Origin: an uncultured Campylobacter sp. | Lineage (GTDB): Bacteria; Campylobacterota; Campylobacteria; Campylobacterales; Campylobacteraceae | Length of the DNA: 6,328 bases | Direction: 5' to 3' | Assembly (NCBI GenBank): GCA_937965895.1 | Contig: CALCKS010000203.1 | Span: forward strand, 1-6,328 | Part shown: positions 1 through 5,952 of the stretch, piece by piece | Layout of the letters: each line of letters starts with the position of its first letter | Numbering within the stretch: the stretch's first letter is position 1 | Translations under genes and position numbers: made by a program | Notes under the pieces: model-generated | Told to the model about the DNA's origin: nothing | Seen by the model: the letters and a program-made list of their open reading frames with translations, nothing else | Database searches by the model: none

Positions 1-1165
1 CGCCAAAAAGCCCGTAGTCGTTTTCAAGGATGTATTCGTTTTGAGTGTATATAGTTTTATACGTTACCTTGCGCTCTTTTACGTGCGGCTTTGATAGGGC
101 GGCGTCCATAACGGCTTTAGGCACGCCGGCTCCGCCAGTACCAGCACCTCGCCATTTAAATGTATCCTGCGAATATCCAGCACCAAGGTAGCTCGTTAGA
201 TTATCGAAATTTAACTCTCCCTCAACCTTAAAGCCATACATATCTCGTATCGGATGGCTGATGCTATATCCCTTGCCACGTCCAACGCCCGGCACCACCG
301 GACGCATGGTGAAGTTGTCCATTATGTGATCGATTTGATGATAGTATGAGCTTAGCCTGATCTTATGCTCGCCGACGTCTTGTTCAAATTTGAGTCCGAA
401 AGATTTACGGTCAAACTGTATGCCGTCCCTCATCCTATCGGCATACGCCGCTTCGCCATCGCCTAGATCCGCGCTTAACTGTAAGGCCGTAGTTTCCGTG
501 GGCGTTAGCGTGCCTACGATCGAGACGCTGTTGCGTTTATAGTGCGTATGCATTTTCTGTCCGTCGCCGCTTTTATAATCGCCGCTCTGGTAGTGTCCGC
601 CGGAAATTTCTAAACTGCCCAGCTCGTTGCCCGCCGCTACGTCCGCGGCAGTTTCAAATCTTCTAAAACTACCGCCCAGCACGCTTACGTTTCCTCCGAA
701 GCTCGGTTTTGATAGCCTTGCTATCTCTCTATCGAAAAATATACCGCCGCTAATGAGCGCGCCGTATCTTACGTCTTGCGGACCTTTTACGATGCGAACC
801 GAGCTGTAGTTTTGCGCCGAGATGTAAGTGATGGGCGTATCCATGCGCATACCGCAACCGCCGTTTAGCGTGCTACCGTCGATTAATACCGGCAGTCTGG
901 CCGCCGTCTGCGAGCGGTAATAAACCTCGCTGCCGCCTCCGCCCTTACGTTCCATCGTAAAGCCGCTCAAATTTAAAAGCGATTTAGCGATGTCGCCGTT
1001 TTCTAGTATCGCGCCTTTGCCTACTATTTGAGCCTTTGTCGGTTCGTCAAGAACGGACTTTTGTATCTTTGCGGAAACGGTAACCGGAGCCAAGTCTATC
1101 GTTTCATCAGCACCAAGCATTAAATTTGGTACTAAAGCAAATGCTAAAACGTAAGAAATTTTCAT
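1..1165 (-). CDS. TonB-dependent outer-membrane receptor, OprC/NosA-like copper receptor (3' end outside window)
   Basis: The frame is open for 388 codons from the ATG at 1165-1163 to the window edge, so the C-terminal barrel is missing. Residues 1-19 look like a signal peptide ending LGA, followed by a TonB-box-like stretch (ETIDLAPVTV, 21-30). The plug domain follows, with a KSLLNLSGF segment (61-69), LPVLIDGSTL (91-100) and IVKGPQDVRYG (125-135). Barrel strands start near residue 156. NGGCGMRMDTP (101-111) gives C104xxxM108, and DHIMDNF (279-285) gives H280xM282. This CxxxM plus HxM pair is the copper site described for Pseudomonas OprC, and the spacing (176 residues between Cys and His) is close to that in OprC as I recall it. 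The likely role is TonB-driven copper uptake across the outer membrane. An AGGA ribosome-binding site (complement of 1172-1175) lies 6 bases before the ATG. The gene is GC-rich compared with recJ. The receptor class is very safe; the copper substrate is inferred from motifs. Confidence 0.9.
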   Translation of the reverse strand, partial: MKISYVLAFALVPNLMLGADETIDLAPVTVSAKIQKSVLDEPTKAQIVGKGAILENGDIAKSLLNLSGFTMERKGGGGSEVYYRSQTAARLPVLIDGSTLNGGCGMRMDTPITYISAQNYSSVRIVKGPQDVRYGALISGGIFFDREIARLSKPSFGGNVSVLGGSFRRFETAADVAAGNELGSLEISGGHYQSGDYKSGDGQKMHTHYKRNSVSIVGTLTPTETTALQLSADLGDGEAAYADRMRDGIQFDRKSFGLKFEQDVGEHKIRLSSYYHQIDHIMDNFTMRPVVPGVGRGKGYSISHPIRDMYGFKVEGELNFDNLTSYLGAGYSQDTFKWRGAGTGGAGVPKAVMDAALSKPHVKERKVTYKTIYTQNEYILENDYGLFG

Positions 1166-1199
1166 GTTTAGTCCTATGAAATTAATATTTAAAATTGAA

Positions 1200-1222
1200 A
1201 TTAAAGCAAAAACAAACTTAAA
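1200..1222 (-). promoter_or_regulatory. Candidate sigma70 promoter of the TonB receptor gene
   Basis: On the minus strand a TTTAAG element (complement of 1217-1222) is followed by a T-rich stretch ending TTTTTG and then TTTAAT (complement of 1200-1205) as a -10 box. This matches the Campylobacter promoter pattern of TTTAAGT, T-run and TATAAT-like box, with one mismatch in the -10. Transcription would start near 1193 and give a leader of about 28 bases that includes the AGGA site. It is a pattern match only. Confidence 0.45.
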
Positions 1223-1227
1223 TAAAG

Positions 1228-1241
1228 TATAAATATTTATA
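1228..1241. promoter_or_regulatory. 14-bp perfect palindrome upstream of the receptor promoter, possible operator
   Basis: TATAAATATTTATA reads identically on both strands and sits 5 bp upstream of the TTTAAG element of the candidate receptor promoter. A regulator binding here would be well placed to control the promoter. The stretch contains only A and T in an AT-rich region, so chance is a real alternative. It does not clearly match a Fur box. Confidence 0.25.
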
Positions 1242-1265
1242 TAACATTAATTTTACAATACAGAA

Positions 1266-1278
1266 ATTTGAGTCAAAT
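1266..1278. promoter_or_regulatory. Palindrome ATTTGA-G-TCAAAT, possible operator or -35 region
   Basis: Two perfect 6-base arms flank a central G. Read on the minus strand the element contains TTGACT, which resembles a -35 box, and TAAAAT lies 15 bases further along as a poor -10. It could be part of a second receptor promoter, an operator, or chance. Confidence 0.25.
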
Positions 1279-1345
1279 AGTATTATTTTAGTTGGACTGC
1301 ATTAAATATATAAAGAAACGATTTTTGTGAATTAAAGCCGAAGCG

Positions 1346-1386
1346 ATCTCGGTTTCATTAAAATTTTAGCATTATAAAACCGAGAT
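1346..1386 (-). terminator. Hairpin just after recJ, possible transcription terminator
   Basis: ATCTCGGTTT (1346-1355) and AAACCGAGAT (1377-1386) form a perfect 10-bp stem around a 21-base loop, starting 6 bases after the recJ stop codon. The position suggests recJ transcript termination or 3'-end protection. No U-run follows the stem directly on the minus strand, so it is not a classic Rho-independent terminator. The loop holds the 10-base palindrome TAAAATTTTA (1359-1368) and a minus-strand TATAAT (complement of 1371-1376). Confidence 0.4.
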
Positions 1387-1392
1387 AAAAAT

Positions 1393-2967
1393 TTATAAAA
1401 TCTCTTTTATGAGTAGTTGTGGAGTAACAAGTCCGCGGAATGAATTTTTTGATATACAAAAGATAATATCTATCATCTCGCCAACTCTAGCATGTCTTGT
1501 AAAGTTAAAAAATAGAGCCTCAAGTGTTTTATTATCCTTTTGCAAGATGAGCTTTAGGTGATTTTGATCTCTACCTATAAGTCTTTCATTTTTAACAAGA
1601 GCATTTTTTATCTTAAAGACTGGACGTGGATTTTTCTGTCCGTATGGCTCATAAAATTCTAAAATTTCAAGCAGTTCAAAGTCTATCTCGCTTGGCATTA
1701 TGTCGCCAAGTAGCTCGTCCGAGCTTTTGCACTCTTGCATATTTAAACAAGAACAACTTTTATTTATCGCTTCTTTAAATTTCACCAAATTTTCAGGTGC
1801 AAGCGTAAGTCCAGCCGCTCCTTTGTGACCGCCGTAGCTTGTTAGCAGATCTTCGTGGCTTGCTATGAGAGATAAGATATCAAGCTTACCAATGCTTCTA
1901 GCACTGCCTTTTGCACGACCTTTATCGATGCTAAAGACGATAGCTGGCTTTGCAAAGTGCTTTGCTAGGCGGCTAGCTACGATGCCTATCACGCCCTCAT
2001 GCCACTGCTCACCCCAAGTAATGATAACTTCATCGTCTTCTTTTACGTCCTTTAGCGAGCACTCAAAGAGTTGGCGCTCTTCCTCTTTTCTGGAGTTGTT
2101 AAATTCGATAATGGTATCAAGGTAGTTGTAAGCCTCTTCGATGCTCTTTGCACGCAAAAAATTAAATGAATTCATCGCATCGTCCATGCGTCCGGCTGAA
2201 TTTATAAGCGGAGCTATAAGAAAGCTAATATCATCACACTCAAATTTTTCCTTACCATAAAACTCTTTTATAGCGTGAAATGCGGAACGCTTAGACGCAT
2301 TTAGCTTACAAATGCCAAGGCGAACAAGCATTCTATTCATATCTCTTAGCTCCATCATATCAGCGATTATCGCGATAGCTAAAAGCTCTAAAAACTTACT
2401 CATATCGTAGTTTAGCTTGCAAACATCCTTTAGCGCGCCAACCAAATACCATGCCACTTCAGCACCGCAAATTTCGATATTTGGAAAGTTGCAGTCTTCT
2501 TGTTTTGGATTAATGATCGCATAAGCTTCTGGGAGAACAGCTGGTGGCATGTGATGATCAGTAATAATAAGATCGATGCCTTTTTCTTTACAAATAATGG
2601 CCGCATCGTTTGCAGAGATGCCGTTATCAACGGTGATAATCAAGCTTACATCGGCTGAGAGTTCGTCTATTATCTCAGGATTTAGCCCATATCCATCTTT
2701 AAATCTATTTGGAATTTTTACTAGGTAGTCTTTCACGCCAAGATCATCAAAAAACTCGGCCAGAATTACGCTCGAAACAACACCATCAACATCATAATCG
2801 CCCACAATGGCTATGCGCTCGTTTTTTTCGATCGCTTCTTTTATGCGGTTAGCACCTTTGTAAATATCTTTTAAGGCACTTGGTGTCGGAATTTCACTAA
2901 TTTTTTTATGTATGTCGTTACAAAATCTATGCGCTAGTAAATTCCTTATATCCTCTTTATTTAGCAT
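1393..2967 (-). CDS. recJ: Single-stranded-DNA-specific 5'-3' exonuclease RecJ
   Basis: RecJ degrades single-stranded DNA 5' to 3' in recombinational repair, base-excision and mismatch repair, using divalent metal. In the 524-residue form the DHH domain shows VGDYDVDG (55-62), TVDNG (112-116) and TDHH (136-139), all metal-binding motifs, and INSAGRMD (255-262). The DHHA1 domain has WHEGVIGIVASRL (322-334), GSARS (354-358) and GGHKGAAG (379-386). The C-terminal oligonucleotide-binding region contains EPYGQKNPRPVF (440-451). All key residues are present and the frame is intact. The length fits Campylobacter RecJ, which is shorter than the roughly 577-residue E. coli protein. I chose the ATG at 2967-2965. 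The frame also opens at a TTG (3000-2998), giving 535 residues with an unconvincing MVSSLKILAKT extension. Neither start has a good ribosome-binding site, but a small ORF overlaps the ATG and could couple translation. pyrG lies upstream on the same strand, separated by the oxidoreductase. Confidence 0.95.
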   Translation of the reverse strand: MLNKEDIRNLLAHRFCNDIHKKISEIPTPSALKDIYKGANRIKEAIEKNERIAIVGDYDVDGVVSSVILAEFFDDLGVKDYLVKIPNRFKDGYGLNPEIIDELSADVSLIITVDNGISANDAAIICKEKGIDLIITDHHMPPAVLPEAYAIINPKQEDCNFPNIEICGAEVAWYLVGALKDVCKLNYDMSKFLELLAIAIIADMMELRDMNRMLVRLGICKLNASKRSAFHAIKEFYGKEKFECDDISFLIAPLINSAGRMDDAMNSFNFLRAKSIEEAYNYLDTIIEFNNSRKEEERQLFECSLKDVKEDDEVIITWGEQWHEGVIGIVASRLAKHFAKPAIVFSIDKGRAKGSARSIGKLDILSLIASHEDLLTSYGGHKGAAGLTLAPENLVKFKEAINKSCSCLNMQECKSSDELLGDIMPSEIDFELLEILEFYEPYGQKNPRPVFKIKNALVKNERLIGRDQNHLKLILQKDNKTLEALFFNFTRHARVGEMIDIIFCISKNSFRGLVTPQLLIKEIL

Positions 2968-3079
2968 GGTTTTGGCAAGAATTTTTAAAGAACTTACCAA
3001 CTTTATTTAATGCTGCTTGTTCACTTAAATTTACACCCATATTGCCAAAAATTTGGCTATAAAAATACTTCTTTTTCAT
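2957..3079 (-). CDS. Possible 40-residue leader ORF overlapping the recJ start
   Basis: An ATG at 3079-3077 opens a 40-codon frame ending in TAA at 2959-2957, overlapping the recJ ATG by 11 bases in a different frame. The start lies about 25 bases downstream of the predicted start of transcription from the TATAAT at 3112-3117. The peptide begins MKKKYFYSQIFG, has 7 lysines and one acidic residue, has no clear membrane segment, and matches no family I recognise. The ribosome-binding site is weak (GAAAG about 6 bases before the ATG). It may be a leader peptide feeding ribosomes onto recJ, which lacks its own Shine-Dalgarno site, or a chance ORF. Confidence 0.3.
   Translation of the reverse strand: MKKKYFYSQIFGNMGVNLSEQAALNKVGKFFKNSCQNHAK
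3044..3057. repeat. Short inverted repeat GCCAAA-AA-TTTGGC in the recJ leader
   Basis: Two perfect 6-base arms are separated by 2 bases, inside the candidate leader ORF and about 50 bases into the predicted recJ transcript. It could form a small RNA hairpin that affects recJ translation. It is not followed by a U-run, so it is not a terminator. A related TTTGG-CACA-CCAAA element occurs about 170 bp upstream of it on the minus strand, near 3217-3230. Confidence 0.25.
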
Positions 3080-3111
3080 CGCAATCTTTCGTCTTTATTT
3101 TGAATGCTTGG

Positions 3112-3117
3112 ATTATA
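3112..3117 (-). promoter_or_regulatory. -10 box of the candidate recJ promoter
   Basis: The minus strand reads AAAGATATAATCC, a perfect TATAAT -10 box (complement of 3112-3117), in AT-rich DNA typical of Campylobacter promoters that lack a strong -35. Transcription would start near 3104, about 25 bases before the 40-codon leader ORF and about 137 bases before the recJ ATG. This would let recJ be expressed independently of pyrG and the oxidoreductase gene. Confidence 0.5.
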
Positions 3118-3276
3118 TCTTTTTGAAATTTAATTTCTTATAATTTTAAATGAAAGTAAGATTTTAGGGCTCATAGCAAGCTTAAAAGCTTTGTTAAATT
3201 GATAGTCTTTACAAATTTGGCACACCAAAAATGGTAAGTATTAGCAAAATTTATACAATCAAATTTATAAATTTTT

Positions 3277-3308
3277 AAATGGTTTATACCATAAAGTTTA
3301 AACCATTT
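3277..3308. terminator. Hairpin after the oxidoreductase gene, possible terminator
   Basis: AAATGGTTTA (3277-3286) and TAAACCATTT (3299-3308) form a perfect 10-bp stem with a 12-base loop, beginning 10 bases after the oxidoreductase stop codon. On the plus strand the stem runs into a short T-run, on the minus strand into AAAAATTTA, so neither side has an ideal U-tract. Its position right behind the gene favours a role in ending the oxidoreductase transcript before recJ. Confidence 0.45.
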
Positions 3309-3318
3309 TTGTAAAAAT

Positions 3319-3870
3319 TTACTCCAAATTTTTCAAAAACTCCGCGTATTCTCTGGCGCCGCGTTCTATTTCGCTGTCGCTTGATACATAGTCCACGCCC
3401 GGAGTCTCCTCGGCGCCGTAAAATGCGAAAAAGTCGCGGTAATCGGCGTGAAAATAGTATTTAAACGCAAGCTCAAACGGCGTAAGAACCTCGCGCAAGC
3501 TAAAATGATAGCGTCCTTGCGGGCAGTAGTCACTCTTTTTGATACCCGCAGTCACGGCTAGCGCGACCTTGCGCCCCGCGATACCGTCCGCGCCGCGCCC
3601 ATAGGCAAAGCCGTGCGTCATCACCGCGTCGATCCATGATTTTAAAATCGGAGGGCAGGAGAAGTTATGAAGCGGAAACTGCAAAACGAGGGCGTCGTGG
3701 GCTCTGATGAGCTCTTGCTCGCGCGCGGCGTCGATGTTGCCGCCTGCGTAAACCTGTGTCAAATCATGAACGCTAAAGCGCTGCGGCTCTTTGAGAGCTT
3801 CTTTCAGCAGGCGCTTGTTTATGACCGAGTTTTGGATATCAGGGTGTGCTAAGATGATTAGAGTTTTCAT
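3319..3870 (-). CDS. Flavodoxin-fold NAD(P)H:quinone oxidoreductase (KefF/YwrO/MdaB-like)
   Basis: This 183-residue cytoplasmic protein belongs to the Flavodoxin_2 type of NAD(P)H dehydrogenase (quinone), which bind flavin and reduce quinones or similar acceptors by two electrons. Visible signatures are a beta strand leading into AHPDIQNSVIN (8-18, flavin phosphate contact), VLQFPLHNFSCPPILKSWID (62-81, the family hallmark) and HGFAYG (86-91). A C-terminal FHADYRDFFAFYGA segment (140-153) matches the KefF/YwrO pattern. The length is normal for the family. A strong AAGGAG site lies 4 bases before the ATG. The gene is much more GC-rich than recJ and pyrG on either side and favours GCG, GGC and CGC codons, which suggests acquisition from a GC-richer relative or donor. 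No potassium-efflux partner gene is nearby, so a KefF role is not supported. The physiological substrate is unknown. Confidence 0.85.
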   Translation of the reverse strand: MKTLIILAHPDIQNSVINKRLLKEALKEPQRFSVHDLTQVYAGGNIDAAREQELIRAHDALVLQFPLHNFSCPPILKSWIDAVMTHGFAYGRGADGIAGRKVALAVTAGIKKSDYCPQGRYHFSLREVLTPFELAFKYYFHADYRDFFAFYGAEETPGVDYVSSDSEIERGAREYAEFLKNLE

Positions 3871-3951
3871 TTTTCTCCTTAAAAATTTATGACAAGTAGT
3901 GGGATTTATTTGATAAATAATTTAATAAAAACAGCAAAATTTTAAAAGAAT

Positions 3952-3975
3952 TTTTAGAGCCAGATGGCTCTAAAA
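3952..3975 (-). terminator. Hairpin directly after the pyrG stop codon, possible terminator
   Basis: TTTTAGAGCC and GGCTCTAAAA form a perfect 10-bp stem with a 4-base loop, abutting the pyrG stop codon. After the stem the minus strand continues ATTCTTTTAAAATTTT, so the T-rich stretch is slightly displaced. Position and stem strength make it a good candidate for the end of the pyrG transcript, separating it from the oxidoreductase gene. Confidence 0.55.
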
Positions 3976-5610
3976 TTAAGATTTGACGTTTTCTAAACTT
4001 GCCTTTATAAAGCCTAATATCACAGGATTTGGCTTAGTTAGACGGCTAGTAAATTCAGGATGACACTGCACGCCCACAAACCACGGATGGCCTTTTAGCT
4101 CGATAGCCTCTATCAGCCCATCGCTCTCACCGCTTACCAAAAGACCATTTTTCTCAAAAATTTCTTTATATTTTGGATTTGCCTCGTAGCGGTGGCGGTG
4201 GCGCTCTTTTACGATCTTTGCATTGCCATAAATTTCAGCTAGAAGTGTCTTTGGTTTTATCTCACAGTTATATGCTCCAAGCCTCATCGTGCCGCCAAGT
4301 GGGCTTGTGTGCGTTCTTATCTGTTTTTTGCCGTGAGCGTCGATAAAGCTATCGATTAGATAGATGATAGGGTTTTTGCACTCTTTGTCAAATTCCATAG
4401 AATTTGCATCCTCTAAGCCCAAAACATCCCTTGCAAATTCAATTAGTGCTAGCTGCATACCAAGGCAAATTCCAAGATAAGGGATCTTATTTTCACGAGC
4501 AAATTTTATAGCCTGCATCTTGCCTAAAACGCCTCTTTCGCCAAAGCCGCCAGCCACTAAGATGCCATCTACGTCTTTTAAAAGCTCATTTACATTGTTC
4601 TCTTCTATCTTTTCGCTATCTATCCAGCGTAAATTTACCCTAGCATCCAAATTTGCTCCAGCGTGGATAATGCCCTCAGTTAAGCTCTTGTAGCTCTCTT
4701 TTAGGTCAATATATTTACCCACAAATGCTATTGTAGTTTCATTTGTTGGAGCGATTATTCTTTTTACTAGGCTATCCCACTTTGCCATGTCTGGTTTTAG
4801 CTCATTAAAGCCTAAATTTTCAGCGATCGGCGTTAATATATCTTGCTTTAAAAATGAAAGTGGAATTTGATAGATACTTGCGCTGTCTAAGCTTTCTATG
4901 ACGCAGTTTTTCTCAACACCACAGCTTGCTGCGATCTTATCTTTTAGCTCGCGGTTTAGTGGCATTTCAGATCTGCAGATGATGATATCTGGTGTTATGC
5001 CTATACGTCTTAACTCACCTACGCTATGCTGGGTTGGCTTTGTCTTTAGCTCGCCAGCTACTTTGATAAATGGTACAAGCGTTAGGTGGATATTTAGCGC
5101 TCTTTTTTTGCCAACTTCTACTCTTAGCGCCCTTATCGCCTCTAAAAATGGTAGTCCCTCGATATCGCCAACGGTTCCACCGATCTCAACGATTAGCACA
5201 TCTTTGCCCTCGCCTGCTTTTTTTATGCGATCAACGATCTCGCCAACGATGTGAGGGATCACTTGAATAGTCTTTCCAAGGTAGTCGCCACGGCGCTCTT
5301 TTTCGATAACCGAGCTATAAACTCTACCTGTTGTGAAGTTATTATCCTGACTTAGGCTCTCATCTAAAAATCTCTCATAATGCCCCAAATCCAAATCTGT
5401 CTCTGCACCATCATCTGTAACAAAAACTTCGCCATGCTCTAGCGGGCTCATCGTGCCAGGATCTACGTTGATATATGGATCAGCTTTTAAAACACTTACT
5501 TTTAAGCCGGAATTTTTTAAAAGAGTCGCAATAGACGCAGCTGCGATGCCTTTTCCAAGTGAGCTTAAAACGCCACCTGTGATAAAAATATACTTCGTCT
5601 CTTTTGCCAT
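3976..5610 (-). CDS. pyrG: CTP synthase (glutamine-hydrolysing)
   Basis: PyrG makes CTP from UTP using ATP and ammonia released from glutamine, the last step of pyrimidine nucleotide synthesis, in the cytoplasm. The 544-residue length is normal. The N-terminal synthase domain (about 1-270) contains FITGGVLSSLGKG (9-21), DPYINVDPGTMSP (44-56) and EIGGTVGDIEGLPF (142-155). The C-terminal class I glutamine amidotransferase domain (about 290-540) has GGFGERG (354-360), the nucleophile Cys382 in GICLGMQ (380-386), and His517 and Glu519 in CHPEF (516-520). All catalytic residues are intact. The start ATG at 5610-5608 has an AAGGA ribosome-binding site 6 bases upstream and a TATAAT promoter box at 5647-5652. 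It is transcribed away from the cytochrome bd operon. The usual Campylobacter partner recJ follows downstream, here after an inserted oxidoreductase gene. Confidence 0.98.
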   Translation of the reverse strand: MAKETKYIFITGGVLSSLGKGIAAASIATLLKNSGLKVSVLKADPYINVDPGTMSPLEHGEVFVTDDGAETDLDLGHYERFLDESLSQDNNFTTGRVYSSVIEKERRGDYLGKTIQVIPHIVGEIVDRIKKAGEGKDVLIVEIGGTVGDIEGLPFLEAIRALRVEVGKKRALNIHLTLVPFIKVAGELKTKPTQHSVGELRRIGITPDIIICRSEMPLNRELKDKIAASCGVEKNCVIESLDSASIYQIPLSFLKQDILTPIAENLGFNELKPDMAKWDSLVKRIIAPTNETTIAFVGKYIDLKESYKSLTEGIIHAGANLDARVNLRWIDSEKIEENNVNELLKDVDGILVAGGFGERGVLGKMQAIKFARENKIPYLGICLGMQLALIEFARDVLGLEDANSMEFDKECKNPIIYLIDSFIDAHGKKQIRTHTSPLGGTMRLGAYNCEIKPKTLLAEIYGNAKIVKERHRHRYEANPKYKEIFEKNGLLVSGESDGLIEAIELKGHPWFVGVQCHPEFTSRLTKPNPVILGFIKASLENVKS

Positions 5611-5646
5611 TAAATTTCCTTAAATTTATTTATTTTTTAATTGCGG

Positions 5647-5652
5647 ATTATA
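5647..5652 (-). promoter_or_regulatory. -10 box of the pyrG promoter
   Basis: The minus strand reads TTTAAGGGGTATAATCC, with a perfect TATAAT -10 (complement of 5647-5652) preceded by the TTTAAG motif often seen upstream of Campylobacter -10 boxes. Transcription would start near 5640, giving a leader of about 30 bases that includes the AAGGA site of pyrG. Confidence 0.65.
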
Positions 5653-5703
5653 CCCCTTAAATATTTAGTAAGGCATTAATCGTATAAATTTTAAAAATTA
5701 TTC

Positions 5704-5724
5704 TTTAAGTCTTTTTGTTATAGA
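5704..5724 (+). promoter_or_regulatory. Candidate promoter of the DUF4492-cydA operon
   Basis: TTTAAGTCTTTTTGT (5704-5718) followed by TATAGA (5719-5724) closely fits the Campylobacter pattern of TTTAAGT, T-run and -10 box. Transcription would start near 5731, only about 5 bases before the ATG of the DUF4492 gene. The region is shared divergently with the pyrG promoter. No clear binding site for a known redox regulator was recognised. Confidence 0.5.
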
Positions 5725-5735
5725 CTTCAAAAACT

Positions 5736-5951
5736 ATGATAAAAAACTACTTAAACATCATTGCCTCTTTATATATAGAGGGCTTTAAAAACATGAAAAT
5801 AGGCAAAAAATTATGGCTTCTCATAATAATAAAGCTTATCATCATGTTTGGAATTTTAAAAGCCTTCATCTTTAACGAGACTCTAAATACCAAATTTCAA
5901 ACCGACGAAGAAAAAAGCGAATTTGTAATTCGTAATTTAACAAAGGAATAA
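5736..5951 (+). CDS. DUF4492 family small membrane protein, associated with cytochrome bd oxidase
   Basis: This 71-residue protein has a conserved N-terminal YIEGFKNMKIGKKLW stretch (13-27), a single hydrophobic membrane segment at about 27-46 (LWLLIIIKLIIMFGILKAFI region), and a charged C-terminal tail. This pattern matches the DUF4492 family, which I recall lying directly upstream of cydA in epsilonproteobacteria and Bacteroidetes. Its stop codon is 1 base before the cydA ATG, so the two are almost certainly co-transcribed and probably translationally coupled. A role as a small accessory subunit or assembly factor of the bd oxidase, similar in position to CydX, is inference. The ATG at 5736 has no Shine-Dalgarno site and sits very close to the predicted transcription start. 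An internal ATG at 5793 would remove conserved family sequence, so I keep the first. Confidence 0.85.
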   Translation: MIKNYLNIIASLYIEGFKNMKIGKKLWLLIIIKLIIMFGILKAFIFNETLNTKFQTDEEKSEFVIRNLTKE

Positions 5952-5952
5952 A

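Noticed and set aside
627..809. 60-codon plus-strand ORF inside the TonB receptor gene
   Set aside because: It is antisense to a clearly conserved plug and barrel coding region and has no ribosome-binding site or recognisable domain.
1865..2125. 86-codon plus-strand ORF inside recJ
   Set aside because: It lies antisense to the conserved DHHA1 part of RecJ, and its sequence has no family features.
3178..3195. AAGCTT-AA-AAGCTT repeat between the oxidoreductase gene and recJ
   Set aside because: It is a very short, tight repeat of a self-complementary hexamer in AT-rich DNA, with no link to a promoter or gene end.
3133..3240. Minus-strand open frame of about 35 codons between the oxidoreductase gene and recJ, ending in TAA
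   Set aside because: It has no convincing start codon or ribosome-binding site, and the peptide resembles no known family. I found no decayed gene there.
3667..3852. 61-codon plus-strand ORF inside the oxidoreductase gene
   Set aside because: It is an open reverse frame favoured by the high GC of the gene, with no supporting start signals.
3319..3870. Calling the oxidoreductase KefF, the ancillary factor of a potassium efflux system
   Set aside because: The family resemblance is real, but no kefC-like transporter gene is visible nearby, so the general oxidoreductase name is safer.
3904..3918. ATTTAT-TTG-ATAAAT inverted repeat upstream of the oxidoreductase gene
   Set aside because: The 6-bp arms are made only of A and T and no clear promoter overlaps them, so chance is the simplest explanation.
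4898..5270. Two overlapping plus-strand ORFs inside pyrG
   Set aside because: Both are antisense to the conserved synthase domain, and their proteins look like reverse-frame translations.
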